Source: Hirudo medicinalis (Eukaryota; Annelida; Clitellata; Hirudinida; Hirudinidae). Taken from it: 64,000 bases of DNA. The position numbers and the translations under genes were made by a program. Shown piece after piece: positions 51,807 through 62,784 of the stretch. Positions within the stretch are counted from its first letter, which is position 1. Each line of letters opens with the position of its first letter. The stretch covers positions 105,190-169,189 of the forward strand of contig MPNW01000085.1 of NCBI GenBank assembly GCA_011800805.1. The letters run 5' to 3'. A model generated the notes under the pieces. That model saw only the letters and a list, made by a program, of their open reading frames with translations. It did not search any database and was not told the origin of the DNA.

Positions 51807-52330
51807 TTATTGATAATGGAATTGAAGAGTATAATTTTGGACCATAACATTGAATAGAAAAGAGTTTGAAAGTAGATTTAGCAAATGAGGGACTATGTTC
51901 ATGTGTGGAACGAAGAAAATGAGTAGGGTTATTGTAGTTATTACTGTCAGAAAAAAAAACAACCTGAAAAGTATCTTGGGGATGGCATTACAATCATAGG
52001 AAAACATAAAAATTGCAATTTGTAAACTATGGATTTGATGAATGCTTAATAGGTTATTGTTAGCAAAAGTTGACTTAGTTGGAGATGAAAATGGTAACNA
52101 ATCATAGGAAAACATAAAAATTGCAATTTGTAAACTATGGATTTGATGAATGCTTAATAGGTTATTGTTAGCAAAAGTTGACTTAGTTGGAGATGAAAAT
52201 GGTAACAAGAAAACAATCTGAATAATCCGCTTTTGCAAAAGGTTTAACCTATCTAAATGAGAATGATAAGTAGAAGCCCATACAATGTTGCAATAAGGTA
52301 AATAAGAGAAAAATACAATAGAAGAGTTAT
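51807..52330 (-). mobile_element. Non-LTR retrotransposon ORF2 C-terminal fragment
   Basis: The minus strand reads LPYCNIVWASTYHSHLDRLN and LLQKRIIQIVF, then LPFSSPTKSTFANNN, IHQIHSLQIAIFMF, the typical region downstream of the reverse transcriptase in non-LTR elements. Frameshifted and truncated. A 107-base stretch of it is duplicated around a single N (52099), most likely an assembly artefact. Confidence 0.65.
51992..52206. repeat. Perfect 107-base duplication around a single N
   Basis: Bases 51992-52098 and 52100-52206 are identical, starting AATCATAGGAAAAC and ending GATGAAAATGGTAAC, separated only by N at 52099. This is what an unmerged overlap of two contig ends looks like. Confidence 0.95.
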
Positions 52331-52499
52331 TTAAATATAAATAAATGGGCGGATTCTTGAAATAACATCAATGTTTCTAGCTATTACATATTGAATATGA
52401 GAAATGTGTTGTGGATTCTTCCTAAAACCAAATTGAAAGTCATTTAATAAATGACATTTGTCAAAACAATCAGTCTACTATGTAGACTAATCACAAGAT

Positions 52500-54560
52500 T
52501 CTTCAGCTTGTTAAGTGCCACAAATTAGTCAATCTTTATTTCTTCCATTTCTCCTGGGTAGGCCATCAGATTGAGCTGCTGACCATCCTCAAAACTATAT
52601 TTAATGTCGACTAATGAGATATACTGGAAAATGCTTTGAGGACTTTTTCATCCTTTCGGATGATGAAACCCTTGCATTTTAAGAAGCTTCCGAGTTTTGC
52701 GATATATTTTCCCAATTTCAGACTTCCTCCACTCAAGTATGACATAGCTATGCATGGGCACTGGAACTGCCAAAGCATTTATCGCCGATAATTTTTAGAA
52801 TTCAGTTCTGATCTGAGAATGAGCCGCATTCTGCGTGAGGGCTGGCCGAATGGGTTACGTTCCTGCAATGGCAACAGTCGTAATGTGTCGTGTTCGAAAC
52901 CGAGCCTGCACTGCCACAAGCGCCCTTGGGAAGGCGCGCTATATAAATGGTTAACAATAAAGTGCCTTTGACGCTATGCTTATGGCTTTATATAAATGAA
53001 GTACATTTACATTTACGTGGATATATTCTCCTTCATCGCAGAGTGTTGGATGCTATCATTCTCATCAATATCGAGTATTTGTATGCCTCCTCTTCGTCGG
53101 GACTTTGAATTGAAGTCTTTTCATAAATTGGCATGTTTTGGCCTTTGATTTGTTTGCCATCCTTAGTTATAGTAGTAGCACACTTGTCTAAGCCGAACTT
53201 CGTGTTAATATCATCAGTGAAGGTTTTTACTATGGCTAAGGTTTTACTGAGATGGGCCTCAGTTCTGTAAATATTTTAAGTCATCCATGGAAAGTAAATG
53301 TGATATTTGTTGATTTGATTCTATTTTATTTCCTATGTTTAGTTTATTGAGCATGTTAGATAGGGGTACTAAATTTAAACAAATATGGAAGGGCGAAGGA
53401 GTCGCCTTGGAAGATTCCTCTCTTAATGCTACTCTTACCAGTTTTTGTGCAACCCGACTGATGATATAGCATGAGTTCAGTTTTCCAATCTCTTATTGAA
53501 TATTTCACAAATCGGGTAATTGTGTCATACATACATATTGAGTGATGCCAAAATCCAGGAATGAGGCACACTCATGAATGAGTCAAAGGCTTTCTTGTAA
53601 TCAATCCAAGCCGTGGCCAGATTCCTCTTCATTCGTTTGGTAGTGGTTACAACCATCTTGTTGATAAGCAGTCGATCCTTACAACCCCTTGACCCCCTCT
53701 ACGACCTTTTTGCTCAATTGGTAATATGCTGTTTTTATCTAAGTGATTTTAGAAAAATGTTTGATATAGCAGCGGTTAATATTTTATGTAAAGTAGGCAA
53801 ACAAGTTATTGGACAGTAATTTTTGGGATCGTTTTGATCTTTACCTTTTGAGACAAGGAATGTAATACCAGAAGTTACCCAAGATAGGATATTTTCAGGG
53901 TTTTATTTTTGTTCATGTCAGGGTTTCTGTCTTTCCAAAGTTTCTTTTTTGTATGATTGTAGGCCCAAATTAGTTATTTGAACTGTTGTTTTGTCCATTT
54001 CTGTTTTATTTGGAGATGTACTATTGTTGGGTGCCATCCTTGTTGCCATCTCATCCTTTCTGTCTCTTTTCATTCCAATTTTTTTCTCTTGACTCTTTCA
54101 ATGTAATAAATTTGGCCTTCTGACCAGGATAACATAGAAATATCCAGGTTCTCCTCTCACATTATAGCTTAATTTTTCAGCCTCACCAGTTTTTTCTTTC
54201 TCTTTGGCCTTCTTTATTACCAATCTCTTCTGGTTCTCTATCTTCCCTAGACAGGTCAGGACTAATGATCAATGATTTAAACTTTATCTTTTTTTTTTTA
54301 GCTAAACAGCTTTCTAAAATCATATTCTTAGTTGTACAAATTTTACTGTTGTTTTGGTCTGCCTTTTTTTGAATCTTCATTTTTCCTGCCCATTCTGGCC
54401 ATGCTCTATGGTAGTCTGAGGTTGACGACTCGGCCTATTTGCTGCTTCTTCAATTCTTGTATTTCATCAATTCACATCTCAGAAAAGTCCCTCCTCCTCC
54501 TCCATGATTTGCTATAAAGTTCTCAGCTGATCTATCTAATTGGTCATAATTCAGCCAACT
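52500..54560 (-). mobile_element. Decayed reverse-transcriptase element
   Basis: Minus-strand pieces in several frames follow the order of a retroelement RT: NYCPITCLPTLHKIL (near 53770-53830), GCKDRLLINKMVV and ATAWIDYKKAFDS (53600-53680), then FWHHSICMYDTITRFVKY, WKTELMLYH and IKRGIFQGDS (53356-53571). This corresponds to RT motifs up to the region before YADD. N-terminal lysine-rich pieces lie at 54183-54380. Many frameshifts and a SINE insertion (52833-53014) show it is dead. Confidence 0.75.
52833..53014 (+). repeat. tRNA-derived SINE, copy e
   Basis: Head GCGTGAGGGCTGGCCGAATG, B box GTGTCGTGTTCGAAACC, GGCGCGCTATATAAATGG, then a degraded GGCTTTATATAAATGAAGTA tail as in copy d. It is inserted into the decayed RT element. 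Confidence 0.9.
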
Positions 54561-54659
54561 ACCTTATTCTTGAGACATTACAAAAATTCAAGCATTCTTT
54601 TGGTAATAAATCCTTCATTCAGTCAGCAACCACCAAACTGATTAATTTATCAAATTCAT

Positions 54660-55108
54660 TGTTTGTGTAGCGACTCTTTAGATAATATAACAGTATTTCT
54701 TAATCTGGACGCTAACAACTGGTAAGTAACACCAATAATGGAAAAGGATGTGTAATAAGACTGTTCGAGAAAAAGTTGAACAGATCCTTTCAATGGTTTG
54801 TCTGCATGTTTCATGGCAACGAGATTTCTTTTCGACATCTTTTCCTACATGCAAACATGATGCAAAACATCTTTTGCGCACTATTTTTCTCGTTATTTAG
54901 AGAATTATTTAAAAGATGTTGCTGATGGGAGTGAATCAGCAAAATGGGTTTTCCGACAATCCAGTAAATGTTTTTTAGCAATAATATCGGACGAAAGAGT
55001 GGAAATCAGAAAACTTGGACTTCGTCTAATCTTGAAGGCAAGGAAGAAGCGAAGCAGCATCATTCAAAGACATCAGAATAGTCCACCTGCCGAATTTCAA
55101 TTTTGATG
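54660..55108 (+). pseudogene. Fragment of an uncharacterised multicopy invertebrate protein
   Basis: Plus-strand pieces in shifting frames: RYLENYLKDVADG, SKCFLAIISDERVEIRKLG and LRLILKARKKRS (54890-55060). I recall similar wording (an 'AMLTD-R--IRELA-RRILKAR' stretch) from uncharacterised, transposon-like proteins in invertebrate genomes, but cannot name the family. There are stops and frame changes, and no intact gene. Confidence 0.3.
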
Positions 55109-55879
55109 TTAAAGTATGCAAGGTGACAGCCTTTTTTTGCTTGTAAGGGGTGGGTGCAGAGGCTTATTTGCCTCCACCACCAGGCTGGACTCCACCTGGC
55201 ATTGGCCATTGCAGCAATGTGTGAAGCTTGTTACCGAGGCTTCAGCTTTATCAAATATTCTAATGAAAAAGACAAGTAAGATTCAAGTAACCTGTCACAA
55301 ATGTTCAATACCTACTGAAGCTTTTTCCATCTCCCTATACACATAATCTTCAATTATCATTTGTGTTAATAATTGGTTTGACAAAAAGACACATTCGTTC
55401 TGAAAGTTTATTACGTTTTATATCGATATAAAATACGATCGTATCTAGAGGGATAATACATCCCCTATAATTACAGTTCTCCACCTACAAACAAACTCTC
55501 AACAAAGTTTCTTAGAAACTTCTTAGGTAGGTAGAGATGTAGTTCCACATATGTAACATTTGCTGGCATCAAATTTTTCATTTTTTGCTTCATCCATTTG
55601 TCTAATGAAGCCCTCATTTTGGTGGCCTATTAAAATGATTCAATTATAAGTCGACTTAATTAGCTATTAATCAATTCCATTACTTTTCCAGACACATGAG
55701 ACGTGTATCTTGCTGGCAGAATTTTCAAAATAACCTTCAGTGTATCCAAGGATATCCCTTAAACGAGATGTGCAAATGTTTGAAGAGGTGCGCCTCCATT
55801 TGGCTCCGTCGTTATCAGCCTTACAAACATATTAATTTATTACAACCATTGATAACACATAATCAAATTAGCATTCTAA
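55109..55879. other. No gene seen
   Basis: Short open frames on + (55116-55346, 55696-55902) have no recognisable content. The interval lies between transposon remnants and may be further element debris. Confidence 0.5.
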
Positions 55880-56632
55880 CTGTAGCGTTTATTGTCAAAT
55901 AAAAACATGACAAGGCCAAGCTCTAATTCACTATGGCGTAAAACGCGCGGGTGCGACACTATCCTCCTTTCCAAATTCTGGCACTTCTGCATGCTGCGCT
56001 TGTGCCTGAGCTGGTTCTTCCATAGCCTGCTCGGTAACAGACAGAGGAGGTTCCTTAGAGAAGCGTCTTCTTGTGGTTCCATCTTGAAGTCTTACTTCAT
56101 AAGATCTGTAGGGCAACACTATCGTCTGATGGAGCCTTTCTGCCAATCACACCGATCATCTGGCTTGAAACGTACATTCAATTCTGCCCGATATTCAATG
56201 AGGGTCTTTCCATGGCAGGCATGTAAAATGCCGCTTGTTTCAGCTTGACAGCCTTCATAATTTCTCGCATTCTTATGCTATTTCGTCTGCAGGAGTATGT
56301 CTGAAATTGGCATCAATGTGCGGGTGTGTCGACGGAGGATAGAGAGGACTGGATGTGTGGTGAGAAATCTCCCATTTCTTCATGAAATACTTAAAATCCT
56401 TCGAAAGAAAAGATGTGCCATTGTCTGAGAATACTATTTTTAGTATTCCATGGTGCGCAAATTGACCTTTCAAACAGCGTATCACATCAGAAGCAGTTTT
56501 GCTGAGATGTCGATCCACTTCGAAGTAGCTACTTGAATAGTCTGCCACTATGAGGTAGTCACGTCTTCGGAATGTGAAGATGTTAACTCCTACCTTCTGC
56601 CAAGGTCGTTCTAGAATTTCTTGTGATAGCAA
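55880..56632 (-). mobile_element. Ty3/Gypsy-type integrase and C-terminal fragment
   Basis: The minus-strand frame 56273-56632 is an integrase core: ERPWQKVGVNIF, YLIVADYSSSYFEV (first Asp), IVFSDNGTSFLS (second Asp), and WEISHHTSSPLYPPST where the catalytic Glu region follows. Further 3' (55931-56230) a post-integrase piece reads PYRSYEVRLQDGT. Upstream coding is interrupted by Merlin-like sequence. No LTRs were found. The copy is incomplete and inactive. Confidence 0.8.
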
Positions 56633-56635
56633 GAA

Positions 56636-57225
56636 GCAATTAGTTCATCAGAGGTCCCCCTCATTCTTTTGAACTTGTCCTTCGCACATCTCCACAAGTT
56701 CTCAACACCATTTGTATGAACGCCATTTGGAGCCACAAAGGTAACAGAATGGTTTACAGTGGCATGATCCAAACCTGTGACAGCTGTTAGGTTTACGTAG
56801 GCTGCCCTCCGATCGCTCCAAACTTTCGTTCCTGTAGGGCAAATAATAAATGTTTAATTTACTATTAAAAGATTGTCTCATATCGAGTCTATTACCTGGC
56901 GATATGCGCTGCTGTATGATTGGTAGCAGTGTAATGCATCTGGGGTACTTCAACCAAGAAGACCTCTTTTGTCTCTTGATCTATGCCATCTCTGCCTTCC
57001 TGGTCATACTCGCCGATTCCTCATCCTCTATGGTGCTGAAACACTCATCAATTTGAACCATATGCCCTGGACCTCCGATTTATATAGGATGATCTCTCAT
57101 CCAATACATACAGAGATCCCGGTGCATGTTGAACCAATCGGGGAGAGTGTGGCATGTGCTCAATTGGAGCAATTCCCCAACAGATGCTTGACTTATGTCA
57201 CTCAGTGACCAGTAGTAAGTCATCT
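56636..57225 (-). mobile_element. Merlin-like (IS1595/ISXO2-type DDE) transposase remnant
   Basis: Minus strand, several short frames in order: ISQASVGELLQLSTC, LPDWFNMHRDLC, IGGPGHMVQIDE (first catalytic Asp), ITLLPIIQQRISPG, then after an acceptor-like TGCCCTACAG the segment KVWSDRRAAYVNLTAV (second Asp), LDHATVNHSVTFV, GVHTNGVENLWRCAK (third catalytic residue position). The motif order and spacing are those of Merlin transposases. Stop codons are present. It abuts the Gypsy integrase. Confidence 0.75.
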
Positions 57226-57879
57226 GCATGTGATGTGAATATAATAATATATTAAACTACATTTTCTGCCAACGAAGAAAAAAATCAGTCAAATAATTAC
57301 AGTCATCTAAATAAATTATCTGGAAAGATAATATCACCATAATTCATTTGTTCAGTGGTATGTTGTATTTTCCATAAAAGCTTCCATGTCGTACTGATTT
57401 ATGGCATTATTTGTTTGAACATCTCCAGATACAATCATCGTTTGTGATGTTTCTTGTGCGCAACGTCATTGGTGACTGACATTGGCAGGCTTTATGGTTG
57501 CTCAATAAACCGTGGTCCACAGCCCATCTCGTCAGTCCCTCGTTTCGTATATGTCATGATTTAGCTGTATCGAATATATCCCGGAAACGTCGGGATATGC
57601 AACTGCCATTGTAAGTTAAAAATGTTTGACGAAGACAGACCAAAACGCAAGAAGATCACTACTAGACTTAAGGAAAAAAAGCATTCAAAATAAAAGATCC
57701 TAAATGGTATAATTTATTTTATTTTACTTCATTTCCATAGGGGCAGGTTACTTTTAATCATCTGATGATCGTCATTATTAAATTATTATTTATAGCAATG
57801 GTAAAAAAAACTAGTACAATAAATAATTATATTGACTTACTTTATTAATTCATTAATTTCATAGTCGCAAGTTACTTTT
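57226..57879. other. Unassigned spacer between transposon pieces
   Basis: AT-rich sequence without recognisable coding. The order gag/protease/RT start (57880-58600), spacer, Merlin, integrase implies that most of the Gypsy RT and RNase H has been lost or replaced here. Confidence 0.5.
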
Positions 57880-58610
57880 AACCATTTAGTGGGCGGAGTT
57901 TATTTTGATGGAAGTTCATTTTGTTACGAATTTTGATTCCGGCAAATTCGTCGGTTTTACCTGGTTCCCTTTGGTTGGATGCTTGGTGTTGCTCCAGTTG
58001 TTGGAGTTGTTCATTCTTGACTCTTGTCTGAACAACCATTGGCATCCTTCTTAAAGGCATTTGAACTGGGGGAACCTATGGATCAACTTTAAAAGTAATC
58101 TTTCCAGGGAGCTTGCCATATCCTCCAAACACATCTGTAAACTTGTCTGTCCATTTGCTGTCATTCTTCTCGGTTTTTAGCAAACAGATGGCATCTACAT
58201 TGTCTCGGACCAAATCAAATTCTTTACACGTTTCAACACCCAGCAAAGGTCGCTTGTGAGTGCTTGTGACAAAACTTGACGCATCCGTTCTGTCTTGTTC
58301 GATGGTTGATGAATGGAAGAGTCACAGTGCCACGAACTTTCAGCTCTGTGCCATCGATCATATGTAATGCAGTCTTGGCGGGTTGAACGGGAACGTTGAG
58401 GCGCTGTGCGATGCTAGATGGTTACCTTGCCTTCCGCCTTGACAAACCAGAGATCCGGGTCGGCGATGAAGAACTCCGGTAGATTGACTGCTGCGACGTT
58501 GGAAGTCCCGGTTGATCTCCCTTGTCTGAATCCAGATCGATGAGGTTGTCCATCGTGAGCTCTGTCGTCTGGGTCACCAATTTGTTGCGGATCTGACAAA
58601 AACACAACTG
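57880..58610 (-). mobile_element. Ty3/Gypsy gag-protease-RT start fragment
   Basis: Minus-strand pieces in changing frames: NLPEFFIADPDLWF (gag start, 58414-58530), then LKVRGTVTLPF, and further on FGGYGKLPGKITFKVDP with MPLRRMPMVV (57880-58140), the usual lead into the Gypsy RT. It is presumably the other half of the copy whose integrase is at 56273-56632. Degraded by frameshifts; no LTR identified. Confidence 0.65.
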
Positions 58611-58861
58611 ATATATTTACAGGTTTTTATTCACAGAAACAGAGTCCACAGAATGAACACCACTCGAAAGGAAATCGCATAGTCAGCAATGAGCAAGAGT
58701 ACAAGTAAGACTAGGACTCAAGCCTGACAGAGAAAGAGTCCTAAGGAAAGGTAAGCGTCAAGTGAAGAGTCCGGAGGAAGAGAGGAAGAAGTGTGAGAGT
58801 CGCTATTTATTTATTATTTATTTGATTAAAGTCCGTTGCATAACTAAGATGATTTGGACTT

Positions 58862-59014
58862 AATGAGCGTCAGGGGCGCTTAGACCATTTATATAGCGCC
58901 GACTCCCGGGGGCGCTTTGTGGTGGTGCAAGCAGGGTTTCGAACACGACACGTAACGACTGTTGCTTTTACCGTCGTTCGCAGGAACGCTACCCTCTGAG
59001 CTAACTTGCACCCC
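58862..59014 (-). repeat. tRNA-derived SINE, copy f (best-preserved head)
   Basis: Reverse strand begins GGGGTGCAAGTTAGCTCAGA, a near-canonical tRNA A box, has GTGTTCGAAACCC as B box, and its GGTGCAAG start pairs with CTTGCACC at the end of the tRNA-like head. It is followed by the GCGCC body and GGCGCTATATAAATGG. Confidence 0.92.
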
Positions 59015-60409
59015 AAGTTATATTAAATCATAATTAATCCATGAAGAAAATATATAATAAAGACTTAATAATATTAAATGAAAGTTATGGTAAAAGTCTA
59101 ATAATATCGACACACAGAATCTGTTAGGTCCCAAATGGAGACGTAGATCCATTAAAAAATGCTTCCAAAATAGATTTTGTAAATAATATACTATACTATA
59201 ATATAATAATTAGATTTTGTTAGATTCTATACTTTAATATACTATCCTATAATATAAATTAGGTTTTGTTAGATTAGCTTCTTCGTCAATGATTAGTCTA
59301 AAATTAAATTAACTTTAGATTATTGAGATGTGTTGACCTTCAGTCACCTTTAGTGACAAAAGTAGGATTTTTATCGTTTCAATCATTCATGTTTGCATAA
59401 AAGTTTAAATTAAAGCAAAAATAATATCGCCAAAACATAAGTAACGAAATAACAGCATGCATCCTAACAAATTAAAGACTAAATGTTAACGGACTCGGAA
59501 AAGTAATGTCATAATGTCATAAGTCACTTGGTGGCACAATGCCAAGGGTACGTGGAGTGCAAAGCAAACTTTTCCAATGAGTTGGTTGCTTTGAACTTCA
59601 AAATGAAAACGCCCCCTGTGCAAAACAAACCTTCTGACTAATTTCTGGTGGAGCATTGGTGAAGAGTTCTTTCAAATTATTCCAAATTATGATGATCACT
59701 TAAGAAATAGAATAAACCCAAATGATTTCGCAATATTTTGAGGTTCAAATAAAATAAAATGTAAAAAAAAATGGAACTTCGTGTTGAGAAACTCAGTTTT
59801 ACTTTTCAATATTAATTTCGCGGAAGCAATTAGATAGGCATAACAATTTTAGGTATAAAATTTATAATGTCATATAATACTATTATTATTAATATTAATT
59901 TTAACAATATATTTTATATATATAACGGTGCTTTAGAATTGTTAAATGATGATAACCTAAATGAATTCAGAATATTGGCCATCTCTCCAAACTTTGAGTA
60001 CATTGAAGTGACTTGTTCTTCAAATTTTATGGAAATATTTTAACAAAATTAATGTTAAAGAAGCTGTTGCTCATGCACTATTTTAACTAAATAACTTGCT
60101 TGGTTTCTTTGGTATTTTGGTCTTTTGAGGCACCACTCTTCTTGAGGACCCCAACGTCGGCCCAACATTTTTCTATTTGAACAATTTCAGGAGTCCTGTC
60201 CGACCATTAAACATTCCAAATTTCCCCTTTTAGATGATTCTCAGCTTGCCAAGCCACTGCAGCACCAACTTAGATCCATAGTTGGTTCTCTTTTCTTTCT
60301 TAACATTTCATACTTGCCAGGAGAAGATTGTGAAAAAATTGTTGATTTGTGCTTTTTAATTTTGAGTTTTCCACGGAAAATATATACATATATTCAAAAT
60401 ATATGCATT

Positions 60410-60444
60410 AGGGTTAGCCTAACCATAATCCTAACCCTAACCCA
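60410..60444. repeat. Short interstitial telomere-like tract
   Basis: The sequence TTAGGGTTAGCCTAACC is followed by AATCCTAACCCTAACCC, two short head-to-head TTAGGG/CCCTAA runs. It is only about 35 bases, so it is an interstitial trace and not a chromosome end. Confidence 0.7.
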
Positions 60445-61204
60445 TTCTTATTTTTAAGCGAGAAACGAGTTAATTGAACAAAACTTGCATCTATTGTGAA
60501 TGCTAATTAATTTTAGCTATAATTACCTAATCTTTATGACAACTTTAAATCAATGTGAATTTTGTAATAAATGTGTAAAACGAAATTTATTTCTAAATTG
60601 AATGTTTTTTCTTCAAGAAAATATATTGAAATGTATTACATGGTCCGTAAACTTGGGTTTCGAGAATTAATAAAGCAGCTATTTAGTTCAAAAAGTATTT
60701 GTAACATCTATTGGTTCCATGCTTACTTAATATTCATCGTGAATAATCATAATTAATATTAATAAGCTAACAATCCCTTTATGACTATTTACTTGAATAA
60801 AACTGAATGCAAGAGTTTTGAGCATCTGAGCTTCTGAGTTGTCTGGGCTACAGGCGGAATGCCGTGGGATCTGGTTTGGGATGGTTGGTTGGTTGGTTGC
60901 TTGGTTGTTAATTAATGTCCATTTCTTTACTAGATGATTAGGACGTTTGGTTTGGGGTGTTATAGCTTTTGTTATCTGGGAAACTTGGTTTTATAGTTTC
61001 TTATTTATATTCCACAATATTCCAGAAAATCCCTTTATATTCATAAAAGTACTCAAATACAGAAAACCATTTTTATTATTATCCACTTCTGAACTGAATA
61101 ATTAGTGAATAAAACCAATTGCAAACTATTTAGACATCTAGCGAAACCATTCGTCGTACAGTATGAACATTCTACCTGGTTAGATAAACACCCATGATGT
61201 CGAT

Positions 61205-61268
61205 ATTTGCTGAAAACTTTGGAATATCTTAGGAATATTTGCTGAAAACTTTGGAATATCTTAGGAAT
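61205..61268. repeat. 32-base direct duplication
   Basis: ATTTGCTGAAAACTTTGGAA plus ATATCTTAGGAAT occurs twice back to back. No function is evident. Confidence 0.9.
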
Positions 61269-61355
61269 ACTTGTGCTTATTGGTTTCCATGCAATGTTTT
61301 CTTAACCATCTCTGTAACTCCAGATTTTTAGTTGAAAATTCGATTTCAAATTGAT

Positions 61356-61361
61356 TTTATT
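61356..61361 (-). terminator. Candidate polyadenylation signal for the peptide-precursor gene
   Basis: TTTATT on + is AATAAA on -, about 175 bases after the TAG stop of the two-exon precursor gene. Placement is plausible; use is unproven. Confidence 0.5.
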
Positions 61362-61535
61362 GCGCATCATAAAGACTTTAAATCATCAGCTAGGGTTTCG
61401 CTTTAACAGTTGAGTCAAAAATAAGAATTCATAGTCATGACGACAGAAATTGACTTTAAAAATCATGAAGGAAGTTTGAGATTTGCTACCACGAATCGTC
61501 ACATTTGGTTGGAAAGGGTTTTTGCCAACTGGGAA

Positions 61536-62024
61536 CTAATATTTGGCTGTGCTTGGTCTAGTCCATTTTCTTGTTGTCCTGGTGCTTGGTCTAGTCCATT
61601 TTTTTGTAGTCCTGGTGCTTGGTCTAGTCCATTTTTTTGTTGTCCCGGTGTTTGGTCTAGTCCACCTTGTTCTGGTGGTGGGTTTGACCCATTTTGGTGT
61701 TGTTGGTTTCTTAAAGGGATCTCTAAAGAACTTTAAGGGCAGTTCTTCAGCTTCTCCCAGGACCAGTTCCTCCTCGCCTACAGCAGGAAATTAACTTTAT
61801 TGACTCAAGTTCTTTTCAAACAAAATTATTTACAAATGCTTTGAGTAGTTTTTAATTTTTGAGACTTTAGTAAATAAATCATGCTGAAATCATGATCTTA
61901 AATCACAACTTATTTAATGTTAAGATCATTTAAGAATTATTTTGCAAATAAACACACCTTGAGCCAATCCAACGACCAGCCAGATCGAGAACAAGCAGAC
62001 AATTACCAAGTGAAGGAATTTCAT
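61536..62024 (-). CDS. Secreted repeat-peptide precursor, 102 residues (2 exons)
   Basis: No known family was recognised. Exons 61958-62024 (67 nt) and 61536-61777 (242 nt), joined over an intron with GTGTGT donor and CTGTAG acceptor, total 309 nt. Exon 1 encodes a textbook signal peptide (MKFLHLVIVCLFSIWLVV, then GLAQ), probably cut near residue 21-23. Next is an acidic spacer (EEELVLGEAEELPLKFF, about 24-41), then a basic, Pro/Thr-rich repeat region from about 44 to 102. A 33-base DNA repeat gives units WTRPSTRTT separated by KK or RK: a WVKPTT unit, WTRPNTGTT, WTRPSTRTT twice, and C-terminal WTRPSTAKY. Signal peptide plus acidic spacer plus dibasic-separated near-identical peptides is the layout of neuropeptide prohormones and of some cationic antimicrobial precursors. 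There is no Gly before the cleavage sites, so C-terminal amidation is not expected. Overlapping plus-strand frames lack a signal peptide and splice support. Confidence 0.75.
61541..61690. repeat. 33-base coding minisatellite
   Basis: Four to five copies of a unit containing GCTTGGTCTAGTCCATTTTT (+ strand). Because 33 is divisible by three, every frame stays open and the plus strand also gives repetitive ORFs. The minus-strand reading belongs to the precursor gene. Confidence 0.9.
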
Positions 62025-62146
62025 TGTTCTACAAAATTATACTATGAACTTTGACATTCGATTCGATATTCAAATAATTAAAATGCGAGAATGTAGGCCA
62101 CAAAACGTTAACCAATATTAAGTAACTTTTTGAAATTTATTGATTT

Positions 62147-62154
62147 TATTTATA
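62147..62154 (-). promoter_or_regulatory. Possible TATA box of the precursor gene
   Basis: TATTTATA on + reads TATAAATA on -, about 125 bases upstream of the ATG, leaving room for a 5' UTR of roughly 90 bases. In AT-rich DNA such a match is weak evidence. Confidence 0.3.
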
Positions 62155-62784
62155 TTTGAATTTATTTTAATAAAGATCTGTCAAACCTTTGGATTCGTTA
62201 AAATACAATTTCAAACGAGATATTTTCTTCAAAAAACTCGATGAATTTATGTGCTTTTCACAAGTGCTTTTGGCTTATGCAATGCTTTTGAAGATTTCAC
62301 GTCATGAATCTTTACTCGGCTAATATTTTTGATACTCCAAAATACTTAGATAAAAATATCGTAGCACAGTTTCAATGAGCAGGTAGCACTGGTAAAGATG
62401 TCAAAAGTCAATTGGTGAATGAAGAGAAAGTTTCAACTGTTGTTGTTTCAAAGTGTTGTGAATGATTTCTAACTTCAAAAGTTGGAATGAAAGTATCTTC
62501 GTAATGGAATAAACACGGGGAGTCTGAAAAACTCCAAGATTATTTTTTGAAATGTTCTAAAATTAATCTATAAAATAGAAAGTACATGTCTGTCCCAAGA
62601 ACTCCCAAACGTTGAATTTGAAAAACTTGAGCAACTTGAAATTTGCCCACGTCATTCTTTGTGCCATTCCTAGGTCAACTGCGCCATTTTCGATTTTCAA
62701 CTTTCAATTTTTCCAACCTTCACCTTTTCCTCAATCGCAAACCAGCTTTACACTCGAGAGCTACTGAAAAAGAGGAGCATTGTA
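62155..62784. other. Upstream flank of the precursor gene, no gene seen
   Basis: No exon or repeat of note was recognised on either strand. Confidence 0.55.

Larger units (their letters stand above)
59015..61355. other. Gene-poor interval
   Basis: AT-rich sequence without a supported exon. It includes a short telomere-like tract (60410-60444) and a 32-base direct duplication (61205-61268). Frame 60571-60756 has no recognisable content. Confidence 0.55.

Noticed and set aside
61437..61794. Plus-strand frames of 99 and 83 codons with PFFC/LVHFFVV repeats
   Set aside because: They are the mirror of the 33-base minisatellite, which stays open in every frame. They have no signal peptide, splice context or flanking coding. 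The minus-strand spliced reading explains the locus better.
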